Positions 1-8,263 of a stretch of 64,000 bases of DNA are shown piece after piece (positions within the stretch are counted from its first letter, which is position 1; each line of letters opens with the position of its first letter). The notes under the pieces are model-generated. The model was not told where the DNA came from, made no database searches, and saw only the letters and a list, made by a program, of their open reading frames with translations. The DNA lies in assembly GCA_023957155.1 (NCBI GenBank), contig JAMLHK010000011.1:113501-177500 (forward strand). Reading direction: 5' to 3'. Both the position numbers and the translations under genes were made by a program. Origin of the DNA: Chitinophagaceae bacterium. GTDB taxonomy: Bacteria; Bacteroidota; Bacteroidia; Chitinophagales; Chitinophagaceae.

Positions 1-1202
1 ATAAGCGGTGATTTTCCTCCGTGATTAAGATGAGCGTTGATTCCGGCGATAAGCCCCTGGCAGGCGGCTTCTTCATATCCTGTGGTACCGTTGATCTGCC
101 CGGCAAAATACAGGTTCCTGATCTGTTTTGTTTCTAAAGAATATTGTAGCTGGGTAGGAGGAAAATAATCATATTCAATGGCGTATCCGGGGCGGAACAT
201 TTTAGCCTGTTCAAAGCCGGGGATCATACGGATGGCTTGCAGTTGTACTTCTTCCGGAAGAGAAGTAGAGAATCCGTTAACATAAATTTCAATGGTATTC
301 CATCCTTCAGGTTCAACAAAGATCTGGTGCCGTTCTTTATCAGAAAACCGGTTTACTTTATCTTCAATACTCGGGCAATACCGGGGACCTACTCCTTCAA
401 TTCTGCCTGAATACATCGGGCTTCTGTCGAAACCCGTTTTCAGGATATCGTGAACAGTTTGATTTGTATAGGTGATCCAACAGCTCTTTTGTTCCCGTGC
501 TGAAATTTTTTGAAGAGGTAAAAAGCTGAAACCACTGATTTCATTATCTCCTTTTTGCTCTTCCATTTTTGAATAGTCTAAGCTTCTACCGTCAACGCGG
601 GGAGGTGTTCCTGTTTTAAGCCGGTCGCTTTCAAAACCTAATTCAACCAGTTGCTCGGTAATGCCTGTTGCTGCTTTTTCGGCTACTCTCCCCCCGCCGA
701 ATTTCTTTTCTCCCACATGAATAATGCCATTCAGAAAGGTGCCGTTGGTAAGTACTACGGTAGAAGATTTTATTTCATGTCCCATTCCGGTTACTACCCC
801 AACGCAACGATCCTTTTTTATAAGTAGCTGTTTTACCATGTCCTGGTAAAAATCAATATTAGGAGTTTGCTCCAGCATAGTTCTCCATTTTTGGGAGAAG
901 AGCATCCGGTCGCTTTGGGCACGGGGACTCCACATAGCAGGTCCCTTCGATTTGTTCAGCATTCTGAACTGGATCATGGTGCTGTCTGTTACGATACCGG
1001 AATACCCGCCAAGCGCATCTATTTCTCTTACTATTTGTCCTTTTGCAATTCCGCCCATAGCAGGATTACAGCTCATTTGTGCTATAGTTTGCAAATTCAT
1101 AGTAACAAGAAGGACGCGGCTGCCCATATTAGCAGCAGCAGCAGCGGCTTCACATCCTGCATGTCCTGCACCAACTACAATAACATCATATTCTGGAAAC
1201 AT
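1..1202 (-). CDS. mnmG: tRNA U34 carboxymethylaminomethyl modification enzyme MnmG (GidA), 5' part
   Basis: FAD-dependent subunit of the MnmE-MnmG complex, which installs the (carboxymethyl)aminomethyl group on wobble uridine 34 of several tRNAs. Translating the minus strand from the ATG at 1202 gives an N-terminal Rossmann dinucleotide-binding motif (VVGAGHAGCEAA) followed by SCNPAMGGIAKG, GTFLNG, the KTGTPPR block and GGRVAEKA, all characteristic of MnmG. The gene leaves the window at its 3' end; about 400 of the usual 620 or so residues are present, without the C-terminal MnmE/tRNA-binding domain. A TAATTTTG box lies 12 bases ahead of the ATG, leaving essentially no 5' leader. mnmD, from the same U34 pathway, lies about 20 kb away. 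Identification is secure. Confidence 0.95.
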   Translation of the reverse strand, partial: MFPEYDVIVVGAGHAGCEAAAAAANMGSRVLLVTMNLQTIAQMSCNPAMGGIAKGQIVREIDALGGYSGIVTDSTMIQFRMLNKSKGPAMWSPRAQSDRMLFSQKWRTMLEQTPNIDFYQDMVKQLLIKKDRCVGVVTGMGHEIKSSTVVLTNGTFLNGIIHVGEKKFGGGRVAEKAATGITEQLVELGFESDRLKTGTPPRVDGRSLDYSKMEEQKGDNEISGFSFLPLQKISAREQKSCWITYTNQTVHDILKTGFDRSPMYSGRIEGVGPRYCPSIEDKVNRFSDKERHQIFVEPEGWNTIEIYVNGFSTSLPEEVQLQAIRMIPGFEQAKMFRPGYAIEYDYFPPTQLQYSLETKQIRNLYFAGQINGTTGYEEAACQGLIAGINAHLNHGGKSPL

Positions 1203-1206
1203 GCTG

Positions 1207-1214
1207 CAAAATTA
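1207..1214 (-). promoter_or_regulatory. TAnnTTTG -7 box of mnmG
   Basis: On the minus strand this reads TAATTTTG, matching the Bacteroidota sigma-ABfr -7 consensus TAnnTTTG. Its TA lies 12 bases before the mnmG ATG, so a start site at the usual distance would fall on or next to the start codon. No convincing TTG -33 element was found, so the call rests on one box and its position. Confidence 0.4.
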
Positions 1215-1271
1215 CAGTAGTGAGAAATAAAGTGGAGCTTTTATTTGTGATCAGTTGATTTAGTTTAATGA

Positions 1272-1287
1272 GGTTTCACGTGAAACC
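1272..1287. promoter_or_regulatory. parS-like centromere site (perfect palindrome)
   Basis: GGTTTCACGTGAAACC is a perfect 16-base palindrome whose 14-base core GTTTCACGTGAAAC equals the core of the bacterial chromosomal parS consensus (TGTTNCACGTGAAACA) bound by ParB/Spo0J. It lies between the start of mnmG and the stop of the CAP-domain gene, outside both reading frames. parS sites usually cluster near the replication origin, and mnmG/gidA is often origin-proximal. A second site lies 680 bases away. ParB binding is inferred from sequence only. Confidence 0.75.
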
Positions 1288-1294
1288 TTACGAT

Positions 1295-1960
1295 CTATTT
1301 ACACGAAAAGTTCTGTACGGAGTAATAGATGTCCTTTTTTCCTTTTACGGGATAAAAAGACACACCTATGTATTTCATTTGTGGGTCTAATATATTTTTT
1401 CGATGCCCCAGGCTTTTAACCCCGGTATCTATGAGTAAGAAAAGAACAGAGAATAACCCGTTTTCTTTTCCTTCGTAGATATTTTCCGAAATACATTCTA
1501 TGTAACCGGCGCGATTCATCCTTTCCCGGAATGACAGACCCTTTGATGAATTATGTGAGATAACTCTTTGGTTAGCTCCTAAATCTTTAGCATGAGTACC
1601 GGCTATTTGTATCAGGGAAGCAGATGGAGCCAGGAAATTCAAAGGTTCTAAAGCAGACAGATCGGATATAAGCGAACGGGTATAACTGTTTTTTACTTCC
1701 GGAAACTGCTCCAAAAAGGGAACTAATATATTATGGACAAACAATTTTGGTTTGCTTCTTGCCAGGTTAATCCAAAAAATGGCTTCTCTTTCTTCTTTTG
1801 AGCATGTGCTATATTCCGGGTAAGTATTAAGCCAGTTGGTAAGAGCCGTATCCCCGGGAGTATCTAACAGGAAGGGTTTATCCGTTAAGACAATAGACCC
1901 CTGACTGAATCCAAAAAGATGAAACAGGGATACAATAATTATGAGTGTGAAACGTTTCAC
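1295..1960 (-). CDS. Secreted CAP-domain (SCP/PR-1-like) protein
   Basis: 221 residues from a GTG start. The N-terminus (MKRFTLIIIVSLFHLFGFSQ) is a type I signal peptide, so the protein should be exported to the periplasm or beyond. The mature part has a CAP/SCP fold signature: INLARSKP near the start, a central NQRVISHNSS segment with a conserved His, a SENIYEG motif and the C-terminal GHRKNILDP motif with its second His. CAP proteins are widespread in bacteria but few have a known function; no catalytic role can be assigned. The GTG start sits inside the second parS-like site, so ParB binding there could affect its expression. ybeY lies 11 bases upstream on the same strand. Confidence 0.8.
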   Translation of the reverse strand: MKRFTLIIIVSLFHLFGFSQGSIVLTDKPFLLDTPGDTALTNWLNTYPEYSTCSKEEREAIFWINLARSKPKLFVHNILVPFLEQFPEVKNSYTRSLISDLSALEPLNFLAPSASLIQIAGTHAKDLGANQRVISHNSSKGLSFRERMNRAGYIECISENIYEGKENGLFSVLFLLIDTGVKSLGHRKNILDPQMKYIGVSFYPVKGKKDIYYSVQNFSCK

Positions 1961-1968
1961 GTGGAACA
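1953..1968 (-). promoter_or_regulatory. Second parS-like site, overlapping the CAP gene start
   Basis: On the minus strand the sequence is TGTTCCACGTGAAACG, 15 of 16 matches to TGTTNCACGTGAAACA; the C at the fifth position also occurs in known Bacillus parS sites. It overlaps the GTG start of the CAP gene and sits between it and the ybeY stop. Two such 16-mers within 700 bases are very unlikely by chance, which strengthens both calls. Confidence 0.65.
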
Positions 1969-1971
1969 GCG

Positions 1972-2448
1972 TTAATTTTTGTTGAAGTACCGTTGCAATA
2001 AACGATCTTCTTTTCGTCTCATATCTTCTTTTTCTTTTTTTAACTTATCCTTATACCCGCAAAGATGTAAAACACCGTGAAAAATTACCCGGTGGATCTC
2101 CTCTTTAAAGCTGGTATGTAATATCCGGGCATTTTCTTTTACCCTTTCCACGCTGATGTATATTTCACCTTCTATCTCTTTTTCTGATCCCAGGTTAAAG
2201 GTTATGATATCGGTAAAATAATCGTGCTGCAAATATTGCCGGTTAATGTCTAACAGGTATTTATCCGAACAGAAGATATATTGAAGAGAAATGGCTTTTT
2301 TCTTTTCCTCGATAAAGATATTATTAATGAACCTTTTTAATTCATTCCTGTTTTTTAATGTAAATTGCCGGTATAGAAAATGAAAATGTGTAAGTAGCAT
2401 TAGGATATCCTTTTCCGAAATTCGTAAATAATGCTGTAAAACTACCAA
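1972..2448 (-). CDS. ybeY: Endoribonuclease YbeY (16S rRNA maturation)
   Basis: Zinc-dependent RNase acting in 16S rRNA 3'-end maturation and 70S quality control. The C-terminal half has the family signature: DIITFNLG, GEIYIS, then HGVLHLCGYKDK, the counterpart of HGxLHLxGYDH. The third metal His of the enterobacterial motif is replaced by the KDK stretch, which I believe is normal for Bacteroidota YbeY. The open frame gives 158 residues, but family members are about 140 long; the internal Met at 2400 (MLLTHFHFLYRQ) is an equally good start. The CAP gene follows 11 bases downstream. Confidence 0.88.
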   Translation of the reverse strand: MVVLQHYLRISEKDILMLLTHFHFLYRQFTLKNRNELKRFINNIFIEEKKKAISLQYIFCSDKYLLDINRQYLQHDYFTDIITFNLGSEKEIEGEIYISVERVKENARILHTSFKEEIHRVIFHGVLHLCGYKDKLKKEKEDMRRKEDRLLQRYFNKN

Positions 2449-2472
2449 TAGATTTGTTCATAATTGAAACTT

Positions 2473-2718
2473 ATGCGGATGAAAAGGCTTTCTGAAATTG
2501 GTCCGGGTGTTAAGGTGGTGATCAGGGAAATTGAGAGTGATGAACTTTTTCTGAAATTGATGGAAATGGGCTTCATTCCCGGAGAGATGATTACAGTTGA
2601 ACAGATTGCACCATTGGGAGACCCGATCTCCGTATCTGTTGCCGGTTATAATTTAAGCTTACGTTTAAACGAAGCAAAGAGCGTTTTGGTAGAGCAGGTA
2701 ACTGTTAAACAGGGATGA
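2473..2718 (+). CDS. FeoA-like small SH3-fold protein
   Basis: About 81 residues from the ATG at 2473; a TTG 9 bases earlier is also in frame. The sequence RLSEIGPGVKVVIREIE, then LMEMGFIPGEMITVEQIAPLGDPISV and LRLNEAKSVLV, matches the FeoA domain, an SH3-like fold that assists the FeoB ferrous iron transporter. There is no feoB beside it: nadD starts 13 bases downstream in the same direction. It may act in trans on a distant FeoB or have another role. Confidence 0.8.
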   Translation: MRMKRLSEIGPGVKVVIREIESDELFLKLMEMGFIPGEMITVEQIAPLGDPISVSVAGYNLSLRLNEAKSVLVEQVTVKQG

Positions 2719-2731
2719 TACTATTGTACAA

Positions 2732-3307
2732 ATGTATATCGGATTATATTTTGGATCGTTTAACCCTGTTCACCACGGGCATTTGATTATCGCCTCATTT
2801 GTGTCTGCCAATACCGACCTGGATCAGGTTTGGTTTGTTGTATCTCCCCAGAATCCTTTTAAAACATCTCAGACCCTCTTAAATGAATACCAACGGCTAC
2901 ATTTGGTCAGGGTGGCCATAGAAGGGGAACCCCGGCTGCGGGCTTCTGATATCGAATTTCATTTGCCTAAACCCTCTTACACTATTGATACCTTAGTATA
3001 TTTAGAAGAAAAGTATCCCCAACACCGGTTTGCTGTTATTATGGGTAGCGACAGCTTTCAAAATATTCATAAATGGAAGAACGCCGATGTATTGCTTAAA
3101 CGGTATCCGGTTTTTGTTTATAAAAGACCTGGCTTTAATATAGATACCGTGCCCGGGCAGATGAGGGATGTCACCCTGTTAGACGCTCCCCTGCTGCAGA
3201 TTTCGGCAACGCAGATAAGAGAGATGATAAAACAAAGAAAATCAATTCGTTATCTTGTCCCTGACGGGGTAAAGGAAGAGATTGAGAAAAATGGTTATTA
3301 CCTGTAA
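2732..3307 (+). CDS. nadD: Nicotinate-nucleotide adenylyltransferase NadD
   Basis: Transfers AMP from ATP to nicotinate mononucleotide, the step before NAD synthetase. The 191 residues begin with YFGSFNPVHHGH, containing the nucleotidyltransferase (T/H)xGH motif, and end with LQISATQIRE, the ISSTxIR signature; MGSDSF and the Tyr/Trp-rich middle also fit NadD. It follows the FeoA-like gene closely and probably shares its transcript. With nadB at 25.6 kb, two NAD synthesis enzymes are in the window, though far apart. Confidence 0.95.
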   Translation: MYIGLYFGSFNPVHHGHLIIASFVSANTDLDQVWFVVSPQNPFKTSQTLLNEYQRLHLVRVAIEGEPRLRASDIEFHLPKPSYTIDTLVYLEEKYPQHRFAVIMGSDSFQNIHKWKNADVLLKRYPVFVYKRPGFNIDTVPGQMRDVTLLDAPLLQISATQIREMIKQRKSIRYLVPDGVKEEIEKNGYYL

Positions 3308-3413
3308 TGGCCAATGCGCCTTTTCCTGGTTAAAGGGTTACCGTTATAATACGAATATGGGTATAAATATAATGCATATAACGCTCCGCACATCCCTTAT
3401 AAATAGGCAGATA

Positions 3414-3875
3414 ATGGACACCACGCAAATCATAGAGACCTGGAAAATTCACAACAGGATAAACCTGTATTTATTAGCGAATATTAAAGAGGAATATCTC
3501 GCTGACATTTCTGCTTCTAAAGGGCGAAGTGTAGGTGAACAGTTTGCACATATACACCAGGTACGGTTGATGTGGGTGAAGGCGGCTTATCCTGAGTTGC
3601 TCAAGGGACAAAATAAGATTGAAAAAGTAGCAATAACCAAAAAGCTTTTGACAGACGAACTGAACAAAAGTGAAACGGCCATTACGGCTTTACTGCAAAC
3701 CGGGTTTGAACAAGGTAAGATCAAAGGCTTTAAACCTCACCCGGCAGCTTTTTTAGGTTATTTGATTTCTCATGAAAGTCACCACAGGGGACAGATTATG
3801 CTTTGTCTTAAACAATCAGGACATCCCGTTGACCGGAAGGTGCAGTATGGGCTTTGGGAGTGGGGGGTTCGATAA
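3414..3875 (+). CDS. DinB-family protein
   Basis: About 153 residues from the ATG at 3414 (MDTTQII); the frame is open further upstream, but that part overlaps nadD and does not look like the family. DinB-like proteins are four-helix bundles with a metal site of three His. Here the candidate ligands are in QFAHIHQVRLMW and HESHHRGQI, the latter being the typical C-terminal motif. Many members are thiol-dependent transferases, but no substrate can be named. The 160 bases after the stop, up to the convergent transporter gene, hold no supported gene. Confidence 0.82.
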   Translation: MDTTQIIETWKIHNRINLYLLANIKEEYLADISASKGRSVGEQFAHIHQVRLMWVKAAYPELLKGQNKIEKVAITKKLLTDELNKSETAITALLQTGFEQGKIKGFKPHPAAFLGYLISHESHHRGQIMLCLKQSGHPVDRKVQYGLWEWGVR

Positions 3876-4034
3876 ACTATACAGATGAAACAGCGGGGTA
3901 TTCGGGAGTACGACATCATCCTGGATTTGCAAACACGGGTTTTGTTACCTGTATGAGTGGTGTAATGCTGCGGGCCGGAGAAGCCGCCAGAGTATTTGCG
4001 GCCTGGTTAATGAATTACCGGTTAACCTTCTTCA

Positions 4035-5297
4035 CTATAGCAAAAGACCCAGCGTAAGACAGATCAACGCTATTACCGGCGCCGGCAGCTTAGTAAAAGT
4101 GAGCAACAAAAATGTTCCGGCAATTACGCCTATATTTAAGAAGCTGGTGGTTACTTTTTCATCTATCTCAAAGAAAGAGATATCTTTCATCAGGAAAAAA
4201 GCTGATGCGGCGATGATCCCTACTACCGCGGCATTAATTCCTTTTAGAGACCGGTAAATAGCAGGATATTTTTTCAAATTATGCCAAACGGGAAAGAAAA
4301 ACAGCACTAATAACGTACTGGGCAGGAAGATCCCGAATGTTCCGATGGCACAGCCAAGGAGCTGCATACCCGGACCTTCATTTTTCAGGGCTTCACCTCC
4401 CACAAAAGTAGAAAAAGAAAAAGTGGGGCCGGGAATAGCTTTTACCATTCCCGCACCGGTAAGAAATTCGTTTTGATCAATACGGATAACATTTTGATTC
4501 CTGAGCTGTATGCGCTCTGTAGCGGGACGAACAACATATTGTTCATACATCATGGGCATCAGCACATCGCCCCCGCCGAAAACCATTCCTCCAAAACGAT
4601 AGGTATTTTCAAAAAGGTTAAAAGCTTTACGGTGTTGCCAGTTGTTTTTACGGGAAAGCTCGCTGAAAATACCGGTAACAACAAATATTAAAAAAAATAT
4701 AACTATGTTTCCCCATTTAATGGGCCTGGATTCTATTTTTATTGTTTTGGTTGTCTTTTCTGTAAAATTGGTAATTAATCCTCCCAGTAAGATCACCGCG
4801 GGAAAAACGAAAGGTGATTTAAAGAGCAGATAAGTGGCAACCATAGATCCGGCCATAATAACTCTTCCGATACGGTTATCCGCAACGATCGTGTATGACT
4901 TAAAGGCTGCAAAAGCCAGGAAACCCACTGCCATGGGTTTTATGAATTTAAACAGGTCATTTTGTGTGCCTGTTTTTCCCATAAAGTCGAGTGCGAAGGA
5001 GAGTCCGCCCATCAGTATGCTGGCCGGCAGTATCCATATCAGTAAGGTTAAAACGGCGAGGGGTAATTTCCCTTTTTTATAACCAATCAGCGTAATGATC
5101 TGTGTAGATGAAGCCCCCGGCAGTAGTTGACAGAATGCATTGTATTCAAGCAGCTCCTGCTCTGTGATGTCTTTTCGTTTGGAAACGAATGTTTTCATCA
5201 TCATGCCAAAATGCCCCTGAGGCCCTCCAAAAGCGGTTAAACTGTATAAGGCCACCGCCTTTAAAAAAGAGATCTGCCGTAAAATTTTAAAAAGCAT
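4035..5297 (-). CDS. chrA: Chromate transporter family (CHR) membrane protein
   Basis: 420 residues with about ten hydrophobic segments in two homologous halves, the long-chain CHR architecture. Half one carries [13 protein letters not shown] and LLPGASSTQ; half two carries [15 protein letters not shown] and [15 protein letters not shown]. Known ChrA proteins export chromate by proton exchange, but many bacterial members have untested substrates, so chromate specificity is assumed. It is a single gene, convergent with the DinB-like gene and divergent from usp; no chrB regulator is adjacent. Confidence 0.85.
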   Translation of the reverse strand: MLFKILRQISFLKAVALYSLTAFGGPQGHFGMMMKTFVSKRKDITEQELLEYNAFCQLLPGASSTQIITLIGYKKGKLPLAVLTLLIWILPASILMGGLSFALDFMGKTGTQNDLFKFIKPMAVGFLAFAAFKSYTIVADNRIGRVIMAGSMVATYLLFKSPFVFPAVILLGGLITNFTEKTTKTIKIESRPIKWGNIVIFFLIFVVTGIFSELSRKNNWQHRKAFNLFENTYRFGGMVFGGGDVLMPMMYEQYVVRPATERIQLRNQNVIRIDQNEFLTGAGMVKAIPGPTFSFSTFVGGEALKNEGPGMQLLGCAIGTFGIFLPSTLLVLFFFPVWHNLKKYPAIYRSLKGINAAVVGIIAASAFFLMKDISFFEIDEKVTTSFLNIGVIAGTFLLLTFTKLPAPVIALICLTLGLLL

Positions 5298-5408
5298 CCC
5301 GTAATCGTTAAAATGTAAACCTCCCTTCTTAAATATTCGTATTTTTATTTTGGGTATAGAATTTAGTGTGAAATTAGCATCAATTCTTTGTTAAGTAAAA
5401 ACTGCCTG

Positions 5409-6239
5409 ATGAAATCAATTATTGTTCCTACAGATTTTTCGCCGGTATCGCTGAATGCCATGCATTATGCCGTAAATCTTGCGCTGGCTGTTGATGCTTC
5501 GGTTTTGCTTTTGCATGTTTATGAGATGCCGCTATCGTATAACAATAGTGATATTCCTCTGCCTTTAATGGATATCGGAGAGCTGGAAGAGATCAATAAG
5601 AAAAGAATTGATGAGCTGAAAGAACAGGTTCAGAAAGAATACCCGGAAAAGCTAAACATTACGGCTGAAGTAAAATTAGGTGTGTTGCTGGATGAGCTGA
5701 AAACAATTTGTTCGGCAACTCATCCTTTTGCCATTGTTATGGGAACAAAAGGCGCAGGACTTGTTGAAAGATTATTGGTCGGCAGTTCTACGCTCTCCGT
5801 AATACGGCATATATCCACACCGGTCCTGGTTATTCCGCCGGATGCTGTTTTTAAGACCATACAGCGCATCGGCTTTGCCTGTGATTTTCAAAAAGTTGAG
5901 GATTCTACTCCCGTCTCCGTTATTAAGGAATGGGTAACAGCCTTTAATGCCGGCCTGAGCGTATTAAATGTAGATAAGAACAAAAGTAATGTGAGAGATA
6001 CGGCCGAACAGTCTTTATTGTTGTACACCCTGTTAGAGGGCCTTCATCCCCAATATTTCTATATTGACAGTCCTGATGTAGAAACGGGGATCAGCACCTT
6101 TGCAGAGAACAACAGCCTGGACCTGGTGATTGTAATTCCGCGAAAACACCGCCTGCTGGACTTATTGTTTCAAAAGAGTCACACCAAAGAATTGGTTTTC
6201 CACTCGCGAATACCCATTTTATCGGTACAAGAGGAGTAA
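5409..6239 (+). CDS. Tandem universal stress protein (UspA family)
   Basis: 277 residues from the ATG at 5409; an in-frame TTG 21 bases earlier is less likely. The first Usp domain (about residues 1-145) begins SIIVPTDFSP and has the ATP-binding loop GTKGAGLVERLLVGSST followed by PVLVIPP. The second domain (about 150-277) keeps the fold pattern (IGFACDF, ILSVQEE) but lacks a recognisable GxGxxG(S/T) loop, so probably only the first half binds nucleotide. Cytoplasmic stress role inferred from the family. Confidence 0.88.
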   Translation: MKSIIVPTDFSPVSLNAMHYAVNLALAVDASVLLLHVYEMPLSYNNSDIPLPLMDIGELEEINKKRIDELKEQVQKEYPEKLNITAEVKLGVLLDELKTICSATHPFAIVMGTKGAGLVERLLVGSSTLSVIRHISTPVLVIPPDAVFKTIQRIGFACDFQKVEDSTPVSVIKEWVTAFNAGLSVLNVDKNKSNVRDTAEQSLLLYTLLEGLHPQYFYIDSPDVETGISTFAENNSLDLVIVIPRKHRLLDLLFQKSHTKELVFHSRIPILSVQEE

Positions 6240-6247
6240 GCTCCGGG

Positions 6248-7048
6248 TTAATATTTTACACTGTATGCCGCAGCCTCCGGGCGGTTAAGGACATCGCTAA
6301 GCGTTGTGGAAAAGGAAACGGTCTTTTTATCTGCCGATAAGGCGGCCTGGTTACCCGTGTAACTTTTAATTTTACGGGGTACCTGGATAACGGTTTTATA
6401 GTTCATATCACCCATTAGCACGCTCATTTGTTGCAGCATCTGTAACGATGAATCCTTTTGAACCAGGTTATCAAATAGTCCTTTATTGATCAGTGTATTG
6501 GATATATCACCGGCGGAAGCCGCAAAGCGATAGGCTTCCTTCGATGGAGTTAAAATATTTTTCTGGCTTGAAAGAGAGGAGGCGCCCAGGTCGTTAACTT
6601 CACTATCCTCATTTTGCTTTAGTTTTTCTGATATGCCCATTTTGTCTATGATCGCCAGGTAAGAGTCTTTCAGAACAGGTAAATCATCAATATGTTTGAA
6701 TGGAAAAACAAGCGTAGCGATTAGTTTATCGGCTTGTTCATCAACCTGTATACGCAGGCTTCCCGGGGAAAACAATTCTTTTTCCCGGGGGCTGAGAATG
6801 CTGGAAGTATCAACAAGCGGTTTAAAATATACCGTGGAGTCTTTCTTTTGGGGTATTTTACCCTCCTCTTTATCCTGCTGCCCCATTTGTTCCATTATCA
6901 CCAGTATTTTGCTTAAATCTAAGGTTAAGGAATAGACACCGCTGTTATTTTTGTTGATTACTATTTTTTCTTCCGTATCCAGGCAGGAGCTGAAAAGCAA
7001 AACAAGAAGAAGCGTAATAAAAGCTGTAGTTATTTTCATGCTGTTCAT
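6248..7048 (-). CDS. Putative lipoprotein of unknown function
   Basis: 266 residues with an SPII signal peptide ending in the lipobox LLFSSC, followed by LDTEEKIVINKNNSGVYSL. The start of the mature protein resembles small bacterial lipoproteins that fold as an antiparallel sheet (E-K-I-x-I-N-x-x-G-S-G-Y), but I do not recognise a named family. Met-4 (7039) is an alternative start. A TACCTTTAC box lies 10 bases before the first Met. It is convergent with usp, whose stop is only 8 bases away. Confidence 0.7.
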   Translation of the reverse strand: MNSMKITTAFITLLLVLLFSSCLDTEEKIVINKNNSGVYSLTLDLSKILVIMEQMGQQDKEEGKIPQKKDSTVYFKPLVDTSSILSPREKELFSPGSLRIQVDEQADKLIATLVFPFKHIDDLPVLKDSYLAIIDKMGISEKLKQNEDSEVNDLGASSLSSQKNILTPSKEAYRFAASAGDISNTLINKGLFDNLVQKDSSLQMLQQMSVLMGDMNYKTVIQVPRKIKSYTGNQAALSADKKTVSFSTTLSDVLNRPEAAAYSVKY

Positions 7049-7057
7049 TTGATATTG

Positions 7058-7066
7058 TAAAGGTAA
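7058..7066 (-). promoter_or_regulatory. TACCTTTAC -7 box of the lipoprotein gene
   Basis: The minus-strand sequence TACCTTTAC differs from the TAnnTTTG consensus only at the last base and is identical to boxes before the radical SAM gene (7173) and ispG (21862). It lies 9-18 bases ahead of the lipoprotein gene's first Met. Confidence 0.35.
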
Positions 7067-7172
7067 AAGGGATAGATCCTTTTTGGGTTGGTATGCCGAT
7101 ATATTTTTTCTGTTGGACGTGAGCGGAAAGCATATCGTTAACTCAATGATGCACAGATCACTTCCTATTCTT

Positions 7173-7180
7173 TACCTTTA
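7173..7180 (+). promoter_or_regulatory. TACCTTTA -7 box of the radical SAM gene
   Basis: TACCTTTA sits 13 bases, TA to ATG, ahead of the radical SAM gene, the same spacing as the box before the acyltransferase at 27297. It would give a leaderless or nearly leaderless transcript. No clear -33 element was identified. Confidence 0.38.
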
Positions 7181-7185
7181 CATTC

Positions 7186-8214
7186 ATGCCCGGTATTCAT
7201 ATTTACGATAGTATTAATTTATTGTCAAAGCTCACATTGCGGCGTATCTGGAATGCGGGAAAGGTGTTAAGCAGTTACTATATCAGTCGCTGGACGAAGA
7301 AACCGGTACAGTGGGGTTACCCGATTTCTGTTTCTTTTGAGCCGACTACTTCCTGTAACCTGCGTTGCCCTGAATGTCCGAGCGGACTGAGAAGTTTTAC
7401 ACGCCCGCGGGGGATGCTTAAAAAAGATTTCTTCAGTCAGACCATAGATGAAATGTACAGGGAGCTGCTGTACCTGGTGTTTTATTTTCAGGGCGAACCT
7501 TACCTTAACCCGGGTTTCCTGGAAATGGTACGTTATGCTTCAGACAAAAAAATTTATACGGCCACCTCTACCAATGCACATTATCTGAATGATGAAAATG
7601 CACGTAAAACGATTGAAAGCGGTTTAGACCGGTTAATTATATCTATTGATGGAACAACCCAGGAGGTTTACCAGCAATATCGCCGGGGGGGCAACTTAGA
7701 TAAAGTAATAGAAGGAGCCCGGCATATTGTAAAATGGAAGAAAAAATTAAAAAGTAAAACGCCTTTTGTTATATTTCAGTTCCTGGTAGTGAAGCCCAAT
7801 GAACACCAGATACAGGATGTTAAACAACTGGCTAAAGAGGTAGGTGTGGATGATGTGTGGTATAAAACAGCCCAGGTATATGATTATGAAAATGATCCGA
7901 ATAATCTTATCCCGGATATAGATAAATTCAGCCGCTATAAAAAAACGAAAAAAGGAGATTACAAAATAAAGAACAAATTAAATAACCACTGCTGGAAGCT
8001 GTGGCATGCTAATGTAATCACCTGGGACGGACTGGTTGTTCCCTGTTGCTTTGATAAAGATGCGATGCATCGCCTGGGGAATTTAAAGAACCAGTCGTTT
8101 AAGGAAATCTGGCAAAATGCAGAGTACAAACAATTTCGTGCTGCATTAATGAAGAGCAGGAAGAATATTGATATCTGTGCCAATTGCAGCGAAGGAACGA
8201 AAGTATGGAGTTGA
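7186..8214 (+). CDS. Radical SAM enzyme with SPASM domain
   Basis: 342 residues. The radical SAM core has CxxxCxxC at C57, C61 and C64 (SCNLRCPEC), followed by FYFQGEPYLNP (GEP-type motif) and SIDGTTQEVYQQYR. The C-terminus holds a SPASM-type auxiliary cluster domain: NHCWKLW, VPCCFDKDAMHRLGNL, FKEIW and DICANCSEG. Such proteins modify peptides, proteins or lipids/sugars by radical chemistry. No precursor peptide gene or maturase partner is adjacent, so the substrate is unknown. The next gene (TsaC-like) starts 50 bases later in the same direction. Confidence 0.88.
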   Translation: MPGIHIYDSINLLSKLTLRRIWNAGKVLSSYYISRWTKKPVQWGYPISVSFEPTTSCNLRCPECPSGLRSFTRPRGMLKKDFFSQTIDEMYRELLYLVFYFQGEPYLNPGFLEMVRYASDKKIYTATSTNAHYLNDENARKTIESGLDRLIISIDGTTQEVYQQYRRGGNLDKVIEGARHIVKWKKKLKSKTPFVIFQFLVVKPNEHQIQDVKQLAKEVGVDDVWYKTAQVYDYENDPNNLIPDIDKFSRYKKTKKGDYKIKNKLNNHCWKLWHANVITWDGLVVPCCFDKDAMHRLGNLKNQSFKEIWQNAEYKQFRAALMKSRKNIDICANCSEGTKVWS

Positions 8215-8263
8215 CCTTTATCGTTCCCCGCGTTTTTACAACAAATGAAATAAGTTCTGGTAT

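Noticed and set aside
1132-1152. GCAGCAGCAG-type microsatellite
   Set aside because: It encodes the Ala run following GHAGCEAA in the MnmG Rossmann motif and is explained by codon use.
3854-4057. 67-codon open frame between the DinB-like gene and the chromate transporter
   Set aside because: It overlaps the 3' ends of both genes, has no ribosome site or family resemblance, and looks like chance.
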